A stretch of DNA of 32,233 nucleotides from a virus. Position numbers and translations under genes: made by a program. A model generated the notes under the pieces. It was not told the DNA's origin, did not search any database, and was given only the letters and a program-made list of their open reading frames with translations. The stretch is from the IMG/VR virus record IMGVR_UViG_3300025759_000396, positions 1-32,233 of that record, one strand, 5' to 3'. Below, piece by piece: positions 16,800-23,127 of this stretch (the first letter of the stretch is position 1; every line of letters starts with the position of its first letter).

Positions 16800-17306
16800 A
16801 TGAATATATTTTTTTTAGATAAAGATCCAAAAGCGTCAGCGGATCTAATGCACAATAAACATGTAGTAAAAATGATATTAGAATCAGCTCAGATGCTTTG
16901 TACTGCTTTTCATGAGTTAGGCTATAGCGGAGATATACCATACAAAAAAGCATACGTAAATCATCCGATGACTATATGGACTAGGACAACTGGCGGTAAC
17001 TTTAATTGGCTTATAAAACACGCTAAACGCTTATGTAAAATATATACTAAGCAATATAATAGAGTGCATAAAACTGAGGCTGTAATAGATTGGTGCGATG
17101 CTAATAAAAAAGATCTAAGCATTTTTATTGATAATAGATTAGATAAAACTATACCGCCTAAGTGTATGCCTAATCAACATAAAATAGATGGAGACACTAT
17201 AACTGACGTTGTACACTCTTATCTTAATTACTATGTAATGACTAAAATAAAAGAAGATTCTAGTTGGGGTTATAGAGAGAAACCAAACTTTTTTTATCTT
17301 TTTTAA
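16800..17306 (+). CDS. Conserved phage protein, sometimes annotated as pyrimidine-dimer-glycosylase-like
   Basis: I start at ATG 16800, 11 bases after AAGGAG; the longer in-frame version lies inside the previous gene. The 168-residue protein begins MNIFFLDKDP and contains HNKHVVKMILESAQML, NHPMTIWTRTTGGNFNWL and a C-terminal YLNYYV...W..R.KPNFF. I recognise this pattern from a family widespread in marine and T4-like phages, often named putative pyrimidine dimer DNA glycosylase. The biochemical basis of that name is uncertain. It is co-transcribed with the papain-like gene. Confidence 0.6.
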   Translation: MNIFFLDKDPKASADLMHNKHVVKMILESAQMLCTAFHELGYSGDIPYKKAYVNHPMTIWTRTTGGNFNWLIKHAKRLCKIYTKQYNRVHKTEAVIDWCDANKKDLSIFIDNRLDKTIPPKCMPNQHKIDGDTITDVVHSYLNYYVMTKIKEDSSWGYREKPNFFYLF

Positions 17307-17309
17307 ATA

Positions 17310-17363
17310 AACCCTTTGACTTTAATTCTAAAGGGTATACATTTAGTTATGATGATTGATAAA
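17310..17363 (+). promoter_or_regulatory. Early promoter 2 with AACCCTT/AAGGGT operator pair
   Basis: TTGACT (17316-17321), 16-bp spacer, TACATT (17338-17343). AACCCTT at 17310 ends on the first T of the -35. An inverted AAGGGT (17331-17336) lies in the spacer, 21 bp away start to start. The expected transcript start is near 17350, so the mRNA would begin with GATGATTGATAAA, fully complementary to part of the 16202-16270 terminator. Confidence 0.78.
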
Positions 17364-17387
17364 AATAACTTAAACAAGGAGTAAAAA

Positions 17388-17645
17388 ATGACTATCTATC
17401 AAAAAATAAACAATTGGTTAACTAATAATAATTATATGCCTGATACTATGTATGGCGATGATTTTACTTGCGTTATTAAATATAATTTAGGTAACGAAGA
17501 GTGTAAAAGTATGTATGTAAAACTAAGCGACTCTATTAAGAAAAAACCTGCAATTTGGGATAACGCTGATATAAAATTCGCTTTTATAATTGACGAACCA
17601 TCTGTAAAAATAACTGTAACTGCTAATTCTATAAGGAGTATTTAA
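17388..17645 (+). CDS. Hypothetical early protein (85 residues)
   Basis: AAGGAG lies 9 bases upstream of ATG 17388, the first gene after promoter 2. The protein is alpha/beta, begins MTIYQKINNWLTNNN and contains DFTCVIKYNLGNEE; there is no membrane segment. It is probably an early host-takeover or regulatory protein, but I do not recognise the family. Confidence 0.75.
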   Translation: MTIYQKINNWLTNNNYMPDTMYGDDFTCVIKYNLGNEECKSMYVKLSDSIKKKPAIWDNADIKFAFIIDEPSVKITVTANSIRSI

Positions 17646-17646
17646 G

Positions 17647-17850
17647 ATGAAATATTCTATTTGGAAAATGTCTAAAGTAAACGGAATGGATAGATCAATA
17701 AAATTAAACGTTGGTCAAGCATACGCTAATCAGATTTTAAAAAACGAACTCAGCAAAGATCTAAAAAATAAAGATGTAAAGGTTTTATCATATAAATATG
17801 GAGATTTATATGAAACCGATAAATACACTGTTTGGATCGAGGAGGCATAA
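17647..17850 (+). CDS. Hypothetical early protein (67 residues)
   Basis: This is a small basic protein with ribosome binding site AAGGAG (overlapping the end of the upstream gene) and ATG 17647. It includes a helix VGQAYANQILKNELSKDL and ends with a strand KYTVWIEEA. It is co-transcribed from promoter 2. Unrecognised. Confidence 0.72.
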   Translation: MKYSIWKMSKVNGMDRSIKLNVGQAYANQILKNELSKDLKNKDVKVLSYKYGDLYETDKYTVWIEEA

Positions 17851-17851
17851 A

Positions 17852-18067
17852 ATGATAGCATTACCCGATATAGTAAAATATAATGCCTTAAAACGTAAAT
17901 ATATGAAGTTAAGTAGTTTTATTAGATCTATCTATAATCATACTGAAGGTGAAGATTTAAGCGAATATGATGTATGTAAAAAAGAGATGCAGACACTTAG
18001 CAAAAGACTTGATGAGATTACTTTAGAAATGGATGCGTTTGAGCAAAACGAGTTAGGAATGAAATAA
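17852..18067 (+). CDS. Hypothetical coiled-coil early protein (71 residues)
   Basis: Start chosen at ATG 17852, behind GAGGAGG (17840-17845 region); an upstream in-frame ATG at 17798 lies within the preceding gene and lacks a comparable site. The product is helical (VKYNALKRKYMKLSSFIRSI, KKEMQTLSKRLDEITLEM), suggesting a short helical hairpin or coiled coil. Function unknown. Confidence 0.7.
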   Translation: MIALPDIVKYNALKRKYMKLSSFIRSIYNHTEGEDLSEYDVCKKEMQTLSKRLDEITLEMDAFEQNELGMK

Positions 18068-18225
18068 TGATCGGAGAATTTAAACCAATGGTAACAGATG
18101 ACGATTTTACACCATTTTTAAGATGGTTAGTAAATAACTACGATTTTAATGAAGATCGAATAATTGACGTAGTAGAAAAACCTTACAGATACAAAGACTT
18201 ATATGAGGAGTATAATAATGAGTAA
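18067..18225 (+). CDS. Small hypothetical protein (52 residues)
   Basis: The ATG overlaps the preceding stop (TAATG) and the stop overlaps the next gene. The acidic sequence MIGEFKPMVTDDDFTPFLRW continues with a WLVNNYDF segment and ends RYKDLYEEYNNE. It fills the space between two clear genes and has the same compact spacing, which supports it as coding. Family not recognised. Confidence 0.65.
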   Translation: MIGEFKPMVTDDDFTPFLRWLVNNYDFNEDRIIDVVEKPYRYKDLYEEYNNE

Positions 18226-18544
18226 AACAAAAAAACAGCGAATTAGGGAGCATTTAGAGCTTGGAAATAGCATTACTCAAAGAGATGCTTATGAGCTTTT
18301 TAATCATACTCGATTGGCGGCAGTCATACACGAGTTTAAAAATGATCCAGTAAACCCGCTAGATATTGAAAGCGAAGATATAGTTGAGACTAATATGTCT
18401 GGCGATAAAATAAGATACACTAAATATAGCTTAAAAAATCCAGTTGGTAATAAAGACCAAATAAGCATGTTTAGCGATGAACCAGCTGTATTTAGATCTT
18501 GGTTAGAAACTCCGCCTAAACTTAAAAGGGGTGATATAAGATAA
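18218..18544 (+). CDS. Winged-helix DNA-binding protein with clamp-like QISMF peptide
   Basis: I start at ATG 18218 because GAGGAG precedes it; the in-frame 18203 start lies before this site. The 108-residue protein has an N-terminal helix-turn-helix (KKQRIREHLELGNSITQRDA, YELFNHTRLAAVIHEF) like the HTH_39 family seen in phages. A strand pair follows (GDKIRYTKYSL). The C-terminal tail contains QISMF (81-85), similar to sliding-clamp binding peptides. It could regulate the AACCCTT promoters or act in replication; either is inference. Confidence 0.7.
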   Translation: MSKTKKQRIREHLELGNSITQRDAYELFNHTRLAAVIHEFKNDPVNPLDIESEDIVETNMSGDKIRYTKYSLKNPVGNKDQISMFSDEPAVFRSWLETPPKLKRGDIR

Positions 18545-18549
18545 CTATA

Positions 18550-18613
18550 TGGGCATGGGGATTTTATCCATACACCTTAACGTCATGTTGGATTCCGCTT
18601 TTCTTCATGCCCA
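18550..18613 (+). ncRNA. Structured intergenic element (8-bp closing stem, internal hairpin), function unknown
   Basis: TGGGCATG (18550-18557) is the perfect complement of CATGCCCA (18606-18613). Inside, GGAT/ATCC (18559-18569) can form a small hairpin. The 91-base gap is otherwise unused in this dense region and the element is GC-rich for this genome. It lacks a following T-run, so it is not an obvious terminator, and it does not fold as a tRNA. It may be a processing site, a leader element or a small RNA. Confidence 0.4.
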
Positions 18614-18635
18614 AAATTTATTAAAAGAATAAACG

Positions 18636-18776
18636 ATGAATAATTGCAGTAAATGTTATGACAAGTTGAACGGAGTAATGATATTTCATAGAGATATATG
18701 TTTAAATTGCGTAATAGAGCTTGAAAGTGTTCAAAAAATAGATTATTTAAAACATAAAAAGGAGCGTAAACAATGA
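18636..18776 (+). CDS. Zinc-ribbon micro-protein (46 residues)
   Basis: The sequence MNNCSKCYDK...HRDICLNC carries two CxxC pairs (C4, C7, C22, C25), a probable structural zinc site. ATG 18636 has only a weak ribosome binding site (AAAGAA). The stop overlaps the next start (ATGA). One of several tiny zinc-ribbon proteins in the early region; function unknown. Confidence 0.65.
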   Translation: MNNCSKCYDKLNGVMIFHRDICLNCVIELESVQKIDYLKHKKERKQ

Positions 18777-18883
18777 AAGACTTTTTTAATAATTTAGAAA
18801 TGTGGATATTCTTATATATTTGCGGAGCGTTTACTGCGGTAGTAATACAATTTTTAATTAAACTAATATACAGGAGCTTATAA
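18773..18883 (+). CDS. Single-pass membrane micro-protein (36 residues)
   Basis: It starts behind a strong AAGGAG (18768 region) and is mostly one hydrophobic helix (MWIFLYICGAFTAVVIQFLI). Its stop overlaps the next start (TAATG). An early-region membrane peptide could act in superinfection exclusion or membrane association of replication, but nothing in the sequence decides this. Confidence 0.62.
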   Translation: MKDFFNNLEMWIFLYICGAFTAVVIQFLIKLIYRSL

Positions 18884-19365
18884 TGCAACAAAAACCAAAA
18901 CTAGAGTTTGAACCAGGTAAAAAATACAAAATTAAATTATTATTTGATTCACCTAAAACTGGACAAAAAACGAACCCGAATGGAAAAACATATAATTGGT
19001 ATCTATATGGAGTTGAGTATAATACTAGGGAATACACTTTTTTTGCTGATTACGTTTTACAAAAAGAATTAGCAAGGTACACAAAAGGCGATATTTTAGA
19101 GATAAGCGACAAATATATGGGCGATGAACCTTTTAAGCATCAGTGGGAAGTATTTTCAGTTGGATCTGATAAACCTTTAGATCAGATACTAAAAGACGGA
19201 GTAAATGAAACTGAAATTAAAGTTAGTGTATGGGCAGCAATGAAGGTTGCTTCAGCGGTATCTAATAATTTAGACGATCTAAAAGTAAATACATATTCTG
19301 TACTTGAACTTCATAAGGATGTTTGTAAATCTGTAAAAAATGAAGAGGCTTATCTCAATGATTAA
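18883..19365 (+). CDS. Putative OB-fold single-stranded DNA-binding protein
   Basis: This 160-residue protein has an N-terminal half suggestive of an OB-fold: KYKIKLLFDSPKTGQ, WYLYGVEYN, YTFFADYVLQKELARY and GDILEISDKYMG form alternating strands. The C-terminal half is helical (VSVWAAMKVASAVSNNL). It sits with a resolvase-like nuclease and replication genes. I infer an SSB-type role from fold pattern and context; no acidic SSB-style tail is present. GGAG precedes ATG 18883. Confidence 0.6.
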   Translation: MQQKPKLEFEPGKKYKIKLLFDSPKTGQKTNPNGKTYNWYLYGVEYNTREYTFFADYVLQKELARYTKGDILEISDKYMGDEPFKHQWEVFSVGSDKPLDQILKDGVNETEIKVSVWAAMKVASAVSNNLDDLKVNTYSVLELHKDVCKSVKNEEAYLND

Positions 19366-19732
19366 TTCTAACGCTAAAGGCAAAAGAGGAGAACTGCAAG
19401 TTGTTAAAATCATTAATAAATATCTTGGCACTAATTTTCGTAGGACTCCCAACAGTGGTGGTCTTAGTATTAAAGGAGATATTATTGACATTGATAATAC
19501 CAATCCCCTTTATGATTTTCACATTGAAATCAAGAATACTAACTCACTTCAAATACCTAAATGGAGTAAACAAATAGAAAGTGATATGCCTTTGGGTAAA
19601 ACTGGTTTGCTAATAGCTAAATTTAAAAACAATTGGTTTACATGGTTAGCATTACAGGACTTTCTTTATTTAATCAGTACAATAATGGATCTTCAAAAAA
19701 AGTTGCGGAAATATGAAGAAATCGATGATTGA
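19358..19732 (+). CDS. PDDEXK nuclease, Holliday-junction-resolvase-like
   Basis: I start at ATG 19358, overlapping the previous stop. The 124-residue protein contains KGKRGELQVVKIINKYLG with E12, SIKGDIID with D41 and HIEIKN with E57 and K59. This is the order of the PDDEXK/Hjc-like active site. A basic N-terminus and FRRTPNSGG loop are typical of the family. It likely resolves branched replication or packaging intermediates. Confidence 0.75.
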   Translation: MINSNAKGKRGELQVVKIINKYLGTNFRRTPNSGGLSIKGDIIDIDNTNPLYDFHIEIKNTNSLQIPKWSKQIESDMPLGKTGLLIAKFKNNWFTWLALQDFLYLISTIMDLQKKLRKYEEIDD

Positions 19733-19976
19733 ATACATACTCGATCTAACCGAACAAAAAAACATAAATCATAGAATGAGCAAATTAAAAAGTCCAAATA
19801 AATACGAAAGACTACATATTAAAATAGACGATCAATTATGTTTATGTTCTGGGTGCGATAGAGTTTGGAAAAAGAATAGAAAGATGTATGCTAGAAGTGT
19901 AGAATACTTTAGAAAAAACCACATACCAACTATTGGAAAAAAGAGACTAACTTGCCCTAATTGCAAAAAAAGATGA
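19713..19976 (+). CDS. Zinc-finger protein (87 residues)
   Basis: This Lys-rich protein has CLCSGC (C43, C45, C48) and CPNC (C81, C84), likely one zinc ribbon with a long insert. It overlaps the nuclease gene by 20 bases. ATG 19725 is an alternative start. The context (nuclease, SSB-like, replication initiator) suggests nucleic-acid binding. Family not recognised. Confidence 0.68.
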   Translation: MKKSMIEYILDLTEQKNINHRMSKLKSPNKYERLHIKIDDQLCLCSGCDRVWKKNRKMYARSVEYFRKNHIPTIGKKRLTCPNCKKR

Positions 19977-20140
19977 AAAAACAATCTATATACATAGTAA
20001 ATAAAAAAGGTAACGCAGTTAAAGTTAGACTGGATTTAGAAAACAAAACTATCACTCCATTACAAAAAGGTGCAGTGCCCTTTTTAAGATCTAATGGATG
20101 GGATATAGATAAAAGAAAAAGGAGTAAAAAAAATGGCTAA
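19973..20140 (+). CDS. Small basic hypothetical protein (55 residues)
   Basis: The ATG overlaps the previous stop (ATGA) and the stop overlaps the next gene's first codons. MKKQSIYIVNKKGNAVKVRL and GAVPFLRSNGWDIDKRKRSK give a strand-strand-helix pattern. The compact fit between flanking genes supports coding. Function unknown. Confidence 0.62.
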   Translation: MKKQSIYIVNKKGNAVKVRLDLENKTITPLQKGAVPFLRSNGWDIDKRKRSKKNG

Positions 20141-20777
20141 ACGTTTTATAGATACTAACATATGGAATAAAAGTTGGTATAGAAAACTTGATTCAAAAGA
20201 TAAATTATTATGGATCTATATTTTAACTAAATGCGATCACGCTGGAATACTAGACGGAGACTGGGAAGCAGCATCGTTTTTTATGGGTTGTAACATTTCG
20301 GAGTACGAAGAGTTGCCTGAGCCTATTAAACTAAAAATGGTGCCTATAGATGACGATCAATATTTTATACCCTCGTTTGTTGAGTATCAGTACGGAGTAT
20401 TAAGAATTAACTCAAAACCTCATTTATCAGTTATTAAGAGACTTGAGGAAAAAGGCTTAACAGACTATTTACAAAGGGTTATGGTAACCCCTAAAGATAA
20501 AGATCAAGATCAAGATATAGATAAAAGAAAAGATAAATTTATAGAAAAAGTAAACGAGCTAATAAAAGCCAAAAAATATTCTAATGATGAAACTAATAGA
20601 TTTGTTGAATATTGGACTGAGATGAATAATTCAGAAACTAAGATGAGATTTGAATTACAGCAAACTTTTCAAATAAACAGAAGGTTGTCTCAGTGGGTTA
20701 AAAATAATAGAGATTGGAACATAAATAACAAGAAAGATACTAATGAGCGTAAAAAAATGCAGTTCACAGCAAGCTGA
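20133..20777 (+). CDS. Phage replisome-organizer / replication-initiation-like protein
   Basis: The 214-residue protein begins RFIDTNIWNKSWYRKLD, SKDKLLWIYILTKCDHAGI, a pattern of the N-terminal winged-helix domain of phage replisome organizers. A charged linker (KDKDQDQDIDKRKDK) leads to a C-terminal helical domain (NRFVEYWTEMN...RRLSQWVKNN) of the sort found in primosome proteins. AAAAGGAG precedes ATG 20133. It probably binds the origin and recruits host helicase, because no helicase, primase or polymerase gene is seen here. Confidence 0.7.
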   Translation: MAKRFIDTNIWNKSWYRKLDSKDKLLWIYILTKCDHAGILDGDWEAASFFMGCNISEYEELPEPIKLKMVPIDDDQYFIPSFVEYQYGVLRINSKPHLSVIKRLEEKGLTDYLQRVMVTPKDKDQDQDIDKRKDKFIEKVNELIKAKKYSNDETNRFVEYWTEMNNSETKMRFELQQTFQINRRLSQWVKNNRDWNINNKKDTNERKKMQFTAS

Positions 20778-21150
20778 GTTCTACATAAACGATCTATTTG
20801 AAACTTTAGAGATTAAAGGAAACAATCAGTTATTATTTAATCAGTTTTGTAGCGTATTAATGAAATACTCTGAAGAAACTATTAAAAAATCTTGGACAGA
20901 AATATTTAACGCGTGCGACCTACCTAATGGTCAGTTGTCTGGAAGATTACCTAAAATGCAGTTGATTGAAAATATCCTTATGAATAATAGAGTTGAAGAG
21001 TTTACAAGAACTCATAACGAGATAAAAAAACAAGAACCAACTCAAAGCGGTTTAATAAATAAACTTTGGGAATGGGGTTTGGAATTAAGAGATGGTAAAA
21101 TTACAAGGCAAGAACTTGATAAAAGAATAGAGGAGTATAAACATGGATGA
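20743..21150 (+). CDS. Putative replication partner protein (helicase-loader-like position)
   Basis: This 135-residue helical protein overlaps the replication initiator by 35 bases. It contains FYINDLFETLEIKGNNQLL, LMKYSEETIKKSWTEIFNAC and a C-terminal GLINKLWEWGLELRDGKITR. No Walker motif is present, so it is not an AAA+ DnaC-like ATPase. Position suggests a helper in helicase loading; this is inference only. Confidence 0.6.
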   Translation: MSVKKCSSQQAEFYINDLFETLEIKGNNQLLFNQFCSVLMKYSEETIKKSWTEIFNACDLPNGQLSGRLPKMQLIENILMNNRVEEFTRTHNEIKKQEPTQSGLINKLWEWGLELRDGKITRQELDKRIEEYKHG

Positions 21151-21364
21151 CTTACTTTTATTTGATATAGCTCCACCTGAAAAGGATGGGGAGTTGCAGA
21201 ATACAGAAGTTGAGTTTTTAATTGTAGCTTTTGAAGAAAATAATAAAAAAGAGTTTATTAAAATGCTTGAATATTTATGCGATACTATGAATATAGAAGT
21301 TTACGCTGATTTATTATTTAAAATTATAAAGGAGAAGTATGAAGAAAATAGAACTGGATTATAA
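21143..21364 (+). CDS. Small acidic protein preceding the DNA-modification pair
   Basis: This 73-residue acidic protein begins MDDLLLFDIAPPEKDGE, then a strand EVEFLIVAFEENN and helices KEFIKMLEYLCDTMNIEVYA and LLFKIIKEKYEE. GAGGAG precedes it, and it overlaps the oxygenase gene by 26 bases, so it is translationally coupled to the modification cassette. I do not recognise the family; an accessory role is plausible. Confidence 0.65.
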   Translation: MDDLLLFDIAPPEKDGELQNTEVEFLIVAFEENNKKEFIKMLEYLCDTMNIEVYADLLFKIIKEKYEENRTGL

Positions 21365-22241
21365 ATTAAATAAATATGACTGCAAACAATTACTTGGAAC
21401 GTTTGCTAAAAATTCTGATTTTGATACTATAATAGACTTTAATTGCTCTGCTTACAATAAACTAGGTCAGCCTGTTTTATTTTTTATTAAAAACTATATA
21501 AACGCTGATAATTTAGAGAATGCTTATAGATCTATGCTAAAAGCAGCAAAACCTACTCAAAACAGAGGTGCGGCAAGCGGAGGAGAAAGAAAGCAAACGC
21601 TAAAAAAAGATGGTACATTATCTAAAATAACTATTACTTACGATAAAGAAACTGGGGATATAGTAAAACCATTGAGTGGTATAGCTGGATATTTCGATAG
21701 ATCCGCTCATTATGATTTTTGCAGAACTACCGCATTCAATAAAAAAAACTTAGATGATTTTAATCAGGCTTTGCCACTTATAAAAGAAGTAGACAGAGGA
21801 TTTAAAGAGTTTGTTCCTGATAGATATAGAAAACAAAAAGAAATGATAAAAGCTACAGACCCAAATTATAGAATAGCTGATACAGCTTTTACTACTATTA
21901 CTGTAAATAGAGATTATAGAACCGCTTATCATTATGACGCTGGTGATTATCCGAAGGGTTTTGGCAATTTAGTTGCATATTGTAAAAACATTGAGCCGAT
22001 GTATTTAGTTTTACCAAGATATGGAGTGGGGGTTCATTTAGATACTAACGATTTATTATTATTAGACGTTCACGAGCTTCATGGAAATACTGAATTTATT
22101 CCTAACGGATTAGATTCTGTTAGACTTTCTTTTGTTATGTATTACAGGGAAAATATGTGGAGGTGTTTATCGCCAAAAGAGGAGCTAAAGAGAATACAAT
22201 TAAATCAAAGGATAGTTGCAAAAAAATATTTAGAAGGATAA
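21339..22241 (+). CDS. TET/JBP-type 2-oxoglutarate/Fe(II) dioxygenase acting on DNA bases
   Basis: The 300-residue protein has a double-stranded beta-helix C-terminus with the facial triad and 2OG-binding Arg. These are YRTAYHYDAGD (H198, D200), DVHELHGNTEF (H245/H248, the HGN histidine being the likelier ligand) and DSVRLSFVMYY (R262). The surrounding FTTITVNRDYRTAYHYDAGD and the HGN motif are characteristic of the TET/JBP family, which hydroxylates 5-methylcytosine or thymine in DNA. No cytosine methyltransferase is seen here, which favours thymine as substrate, giving 5-hydroxymethyluracil. AAGGAG precedes ATG 21339. The kinase gene follows after two bases. Confidence 0.82.
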   Translation: MKKIELDYKLNKYDCKQLLGTFAKNSDFDTIIDFNCSAYNKLGQPVLFFIKNYINADNLENAYRSMLKAAKPTQNRGAASGGERKQTLKKDGTLSKITITYDKETGDIVKPLSGIAGYFDRSAHYDFCRTTAFNKKNLDDFNQALPLIKEVDRGFKEFVPDRYRKQKEMIKATDPNYRIADTAFTTITVNRDYRTAYHYDAGDYPKGFGNLVAYCKNIEPMYLVLPRYGVGVHLDTNDLLLLDVHELHGNTEFIPNGLDSVRLSFVMYYRENMWRCLSPKEELKRIQLNQRIVAKKYLEG

Positions 22242-22243
22242 AA

Positions 22244-22801
22244 ATGATGAGAGTTAATTTAATTGGCGGTGTTCCAGCTACTGGAAAAAGTTTTTTAATG
22301 AAAAAAATAAAAAAAGAATTGAAAATAAATTATTTTTTCGAAAAAAATATTTTAAGAGGTTATTCAGATAAAAATAAAAAAAATTATATATTCGGTATAT
22401 ATAACAACGATTTATTTGATGGAACCGACAAATTAAGTATGGCTGTACAACCGAAAGCTATAGAATTTATAAAAGAAAATAATTTTAAATCTATATTTAT
22501 AGAAGGAGACAGGTTATTTAGAAAAAGTTTTATAAACAATATAAAAAATTTAGTAGATCTTAATATTTATATATTAAACGTAAATGAAGAAGAATTAAAA
22601 AACAGACATATAAAAAGAAAAGATGAACAAACTAAAAGTTGGTTAAACGCTAAAAAAACGACTATAAACAATATAAAAAGTAATTATTCGGTACATGTAT
22701 TAAATAACGAGAAAGCCTCAGACGTAATTAAAAATATTAACTATATAATAGAAAATAAAAACGCTAATTTAAAAAAACCTACTCAAGTTAGTTTGTTTTA
22801 A
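22244..22801 (+). CDS. P-loop kinase, candidate 5-hydroxymethyluracil DNA kinase, with C-terminal clamp-binding-like QVSLF
   Basis: I start at ATG 22244 (GAAGGA upstream); a longer in-frame start at 22157 lies inside the oxygenase gene. The 185-residue protein has Walker A GGVPATGKS (8-16), a strand with SIFIEGDRLFRK carrying the expected acidic residue, and a basic lid NRHIKRKDEQTKSW. This small kinase form is known from phage DNA-hypermodification clusters, where it phosphorylates 5-hydroxymethyluracil in DNA. Direct pairing with a TET/JBP oxygenase supports that role. The last five residues, QVSLF, resemble the bacterial sliding-clamp motif (QLSLF type). A terminator follows. Confidence 0.75.
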   Translation: MMRVNLIGGVPATGKSFLMKKIKKELKINYFFEKNILRGYSDKNKKNYIFGIYNNDLFDGTDKLSMAVQPKAIEFIKENNFKSIFIEGDRLFRKSFINNIKNLVDLNIYILNVNEEELKNRHIKRKDEQTKSWLNAKKTTINNIKSNYSVHVLNNEKASDVIKNINYIIENKNANLKKPTQVSLF

Positions 22802-22806
22802 AATTT

Positions 22807-22840
22807 AACCCTTAAAAAAAATAATAAAAGGGTTTGTTTT
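22807..22840 (+). terminator. AACCCTT...AAGGGTT hairpin with T-run, overlapping promoter 3
   Basis: AACCCTT (22807-22813) and AAGGGTT (22828-22834) can form a 7-bp stem followed by TTGTTTTT. This fits a weak intrinsic terminator for the modification operon. The same repeats are the operator half-sites of promoter 3, so the element appears to serve both purposes. Confidence 0.55.
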
Positions 22841-22875
22841 TACAAATAATGGTTATACATTTAGATATGATGATT
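22828..22875 (+). promoter_or_regulatory. Early promoter 3 with inverted AACCCTT operator
   Basis: TTGTTT (22834-22839), 16-bp spacer, TACATT (22856-22861), then ATGATGATT (22867-22875). The AAGGGTT half-site ends on the first T of the -35, as in the other two promoters, and lies 21 bp from its AACCCTT partner. The weak -35 (TTGTTT) suggests dependence on an activator. Confidence 0.7.
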
Positions 22876-22905
22876 AACAATAATAAAATAAATAAGGAGT
22901 TAGAA

Positions 22906-23115
22906 ATGAAATCACTACTAAATGAAATATCAAAAGATATTGATCTAAAAGACAACGAGCAAAAACTAAATGTAATTATGCTGGGTATTAAAGAAGTTGT
23001 TAATGATTTAGAAAATCTAGTCATTAATAATATGCATAATGATGAAATAGGCGATCTATTTATTAAAGCTGCTAGGATTCAAACAGAATCGGTATTAATT
23101 AGAAATTATAAATAG
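22906..23115 (+). CDS. Hypothetical early protein (69 residues)
   Basis: The start at ATG 22906 follows AAGGAG; the in-frame 22834 start lies within the promoter. The product is acidic and helical (MKSLLNEISKDIDLKDNEQK, VVNDLENLVINN). It is the first gene behind promoter 3. Unrecognised. Confidence 0.72.
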   Translation: MKSLLNEISKDIDLKDNEQKLNVIMLGIKEVVNDLENLVINNMHNDEIGDLFIKAARIQTESVLIRNYK

Positions 23116-23127
23116 AGGGTAAATAAG

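Noticed and set aside
18550-18613. Possible tRNA, because the closing stem looks like an acceptor arm
   Set aside because: The element is about 64 nt with no T-loop consensus, no anticodon arm and no CCA-compatible end.
22157-22243. Extended start for the kinase at 22157
   Set aside because: The extension lies inside the oxygenase coding sequence; ATG 22244 has a ribosome binding site and places the P-loop at the usual distance from the N-terminus.
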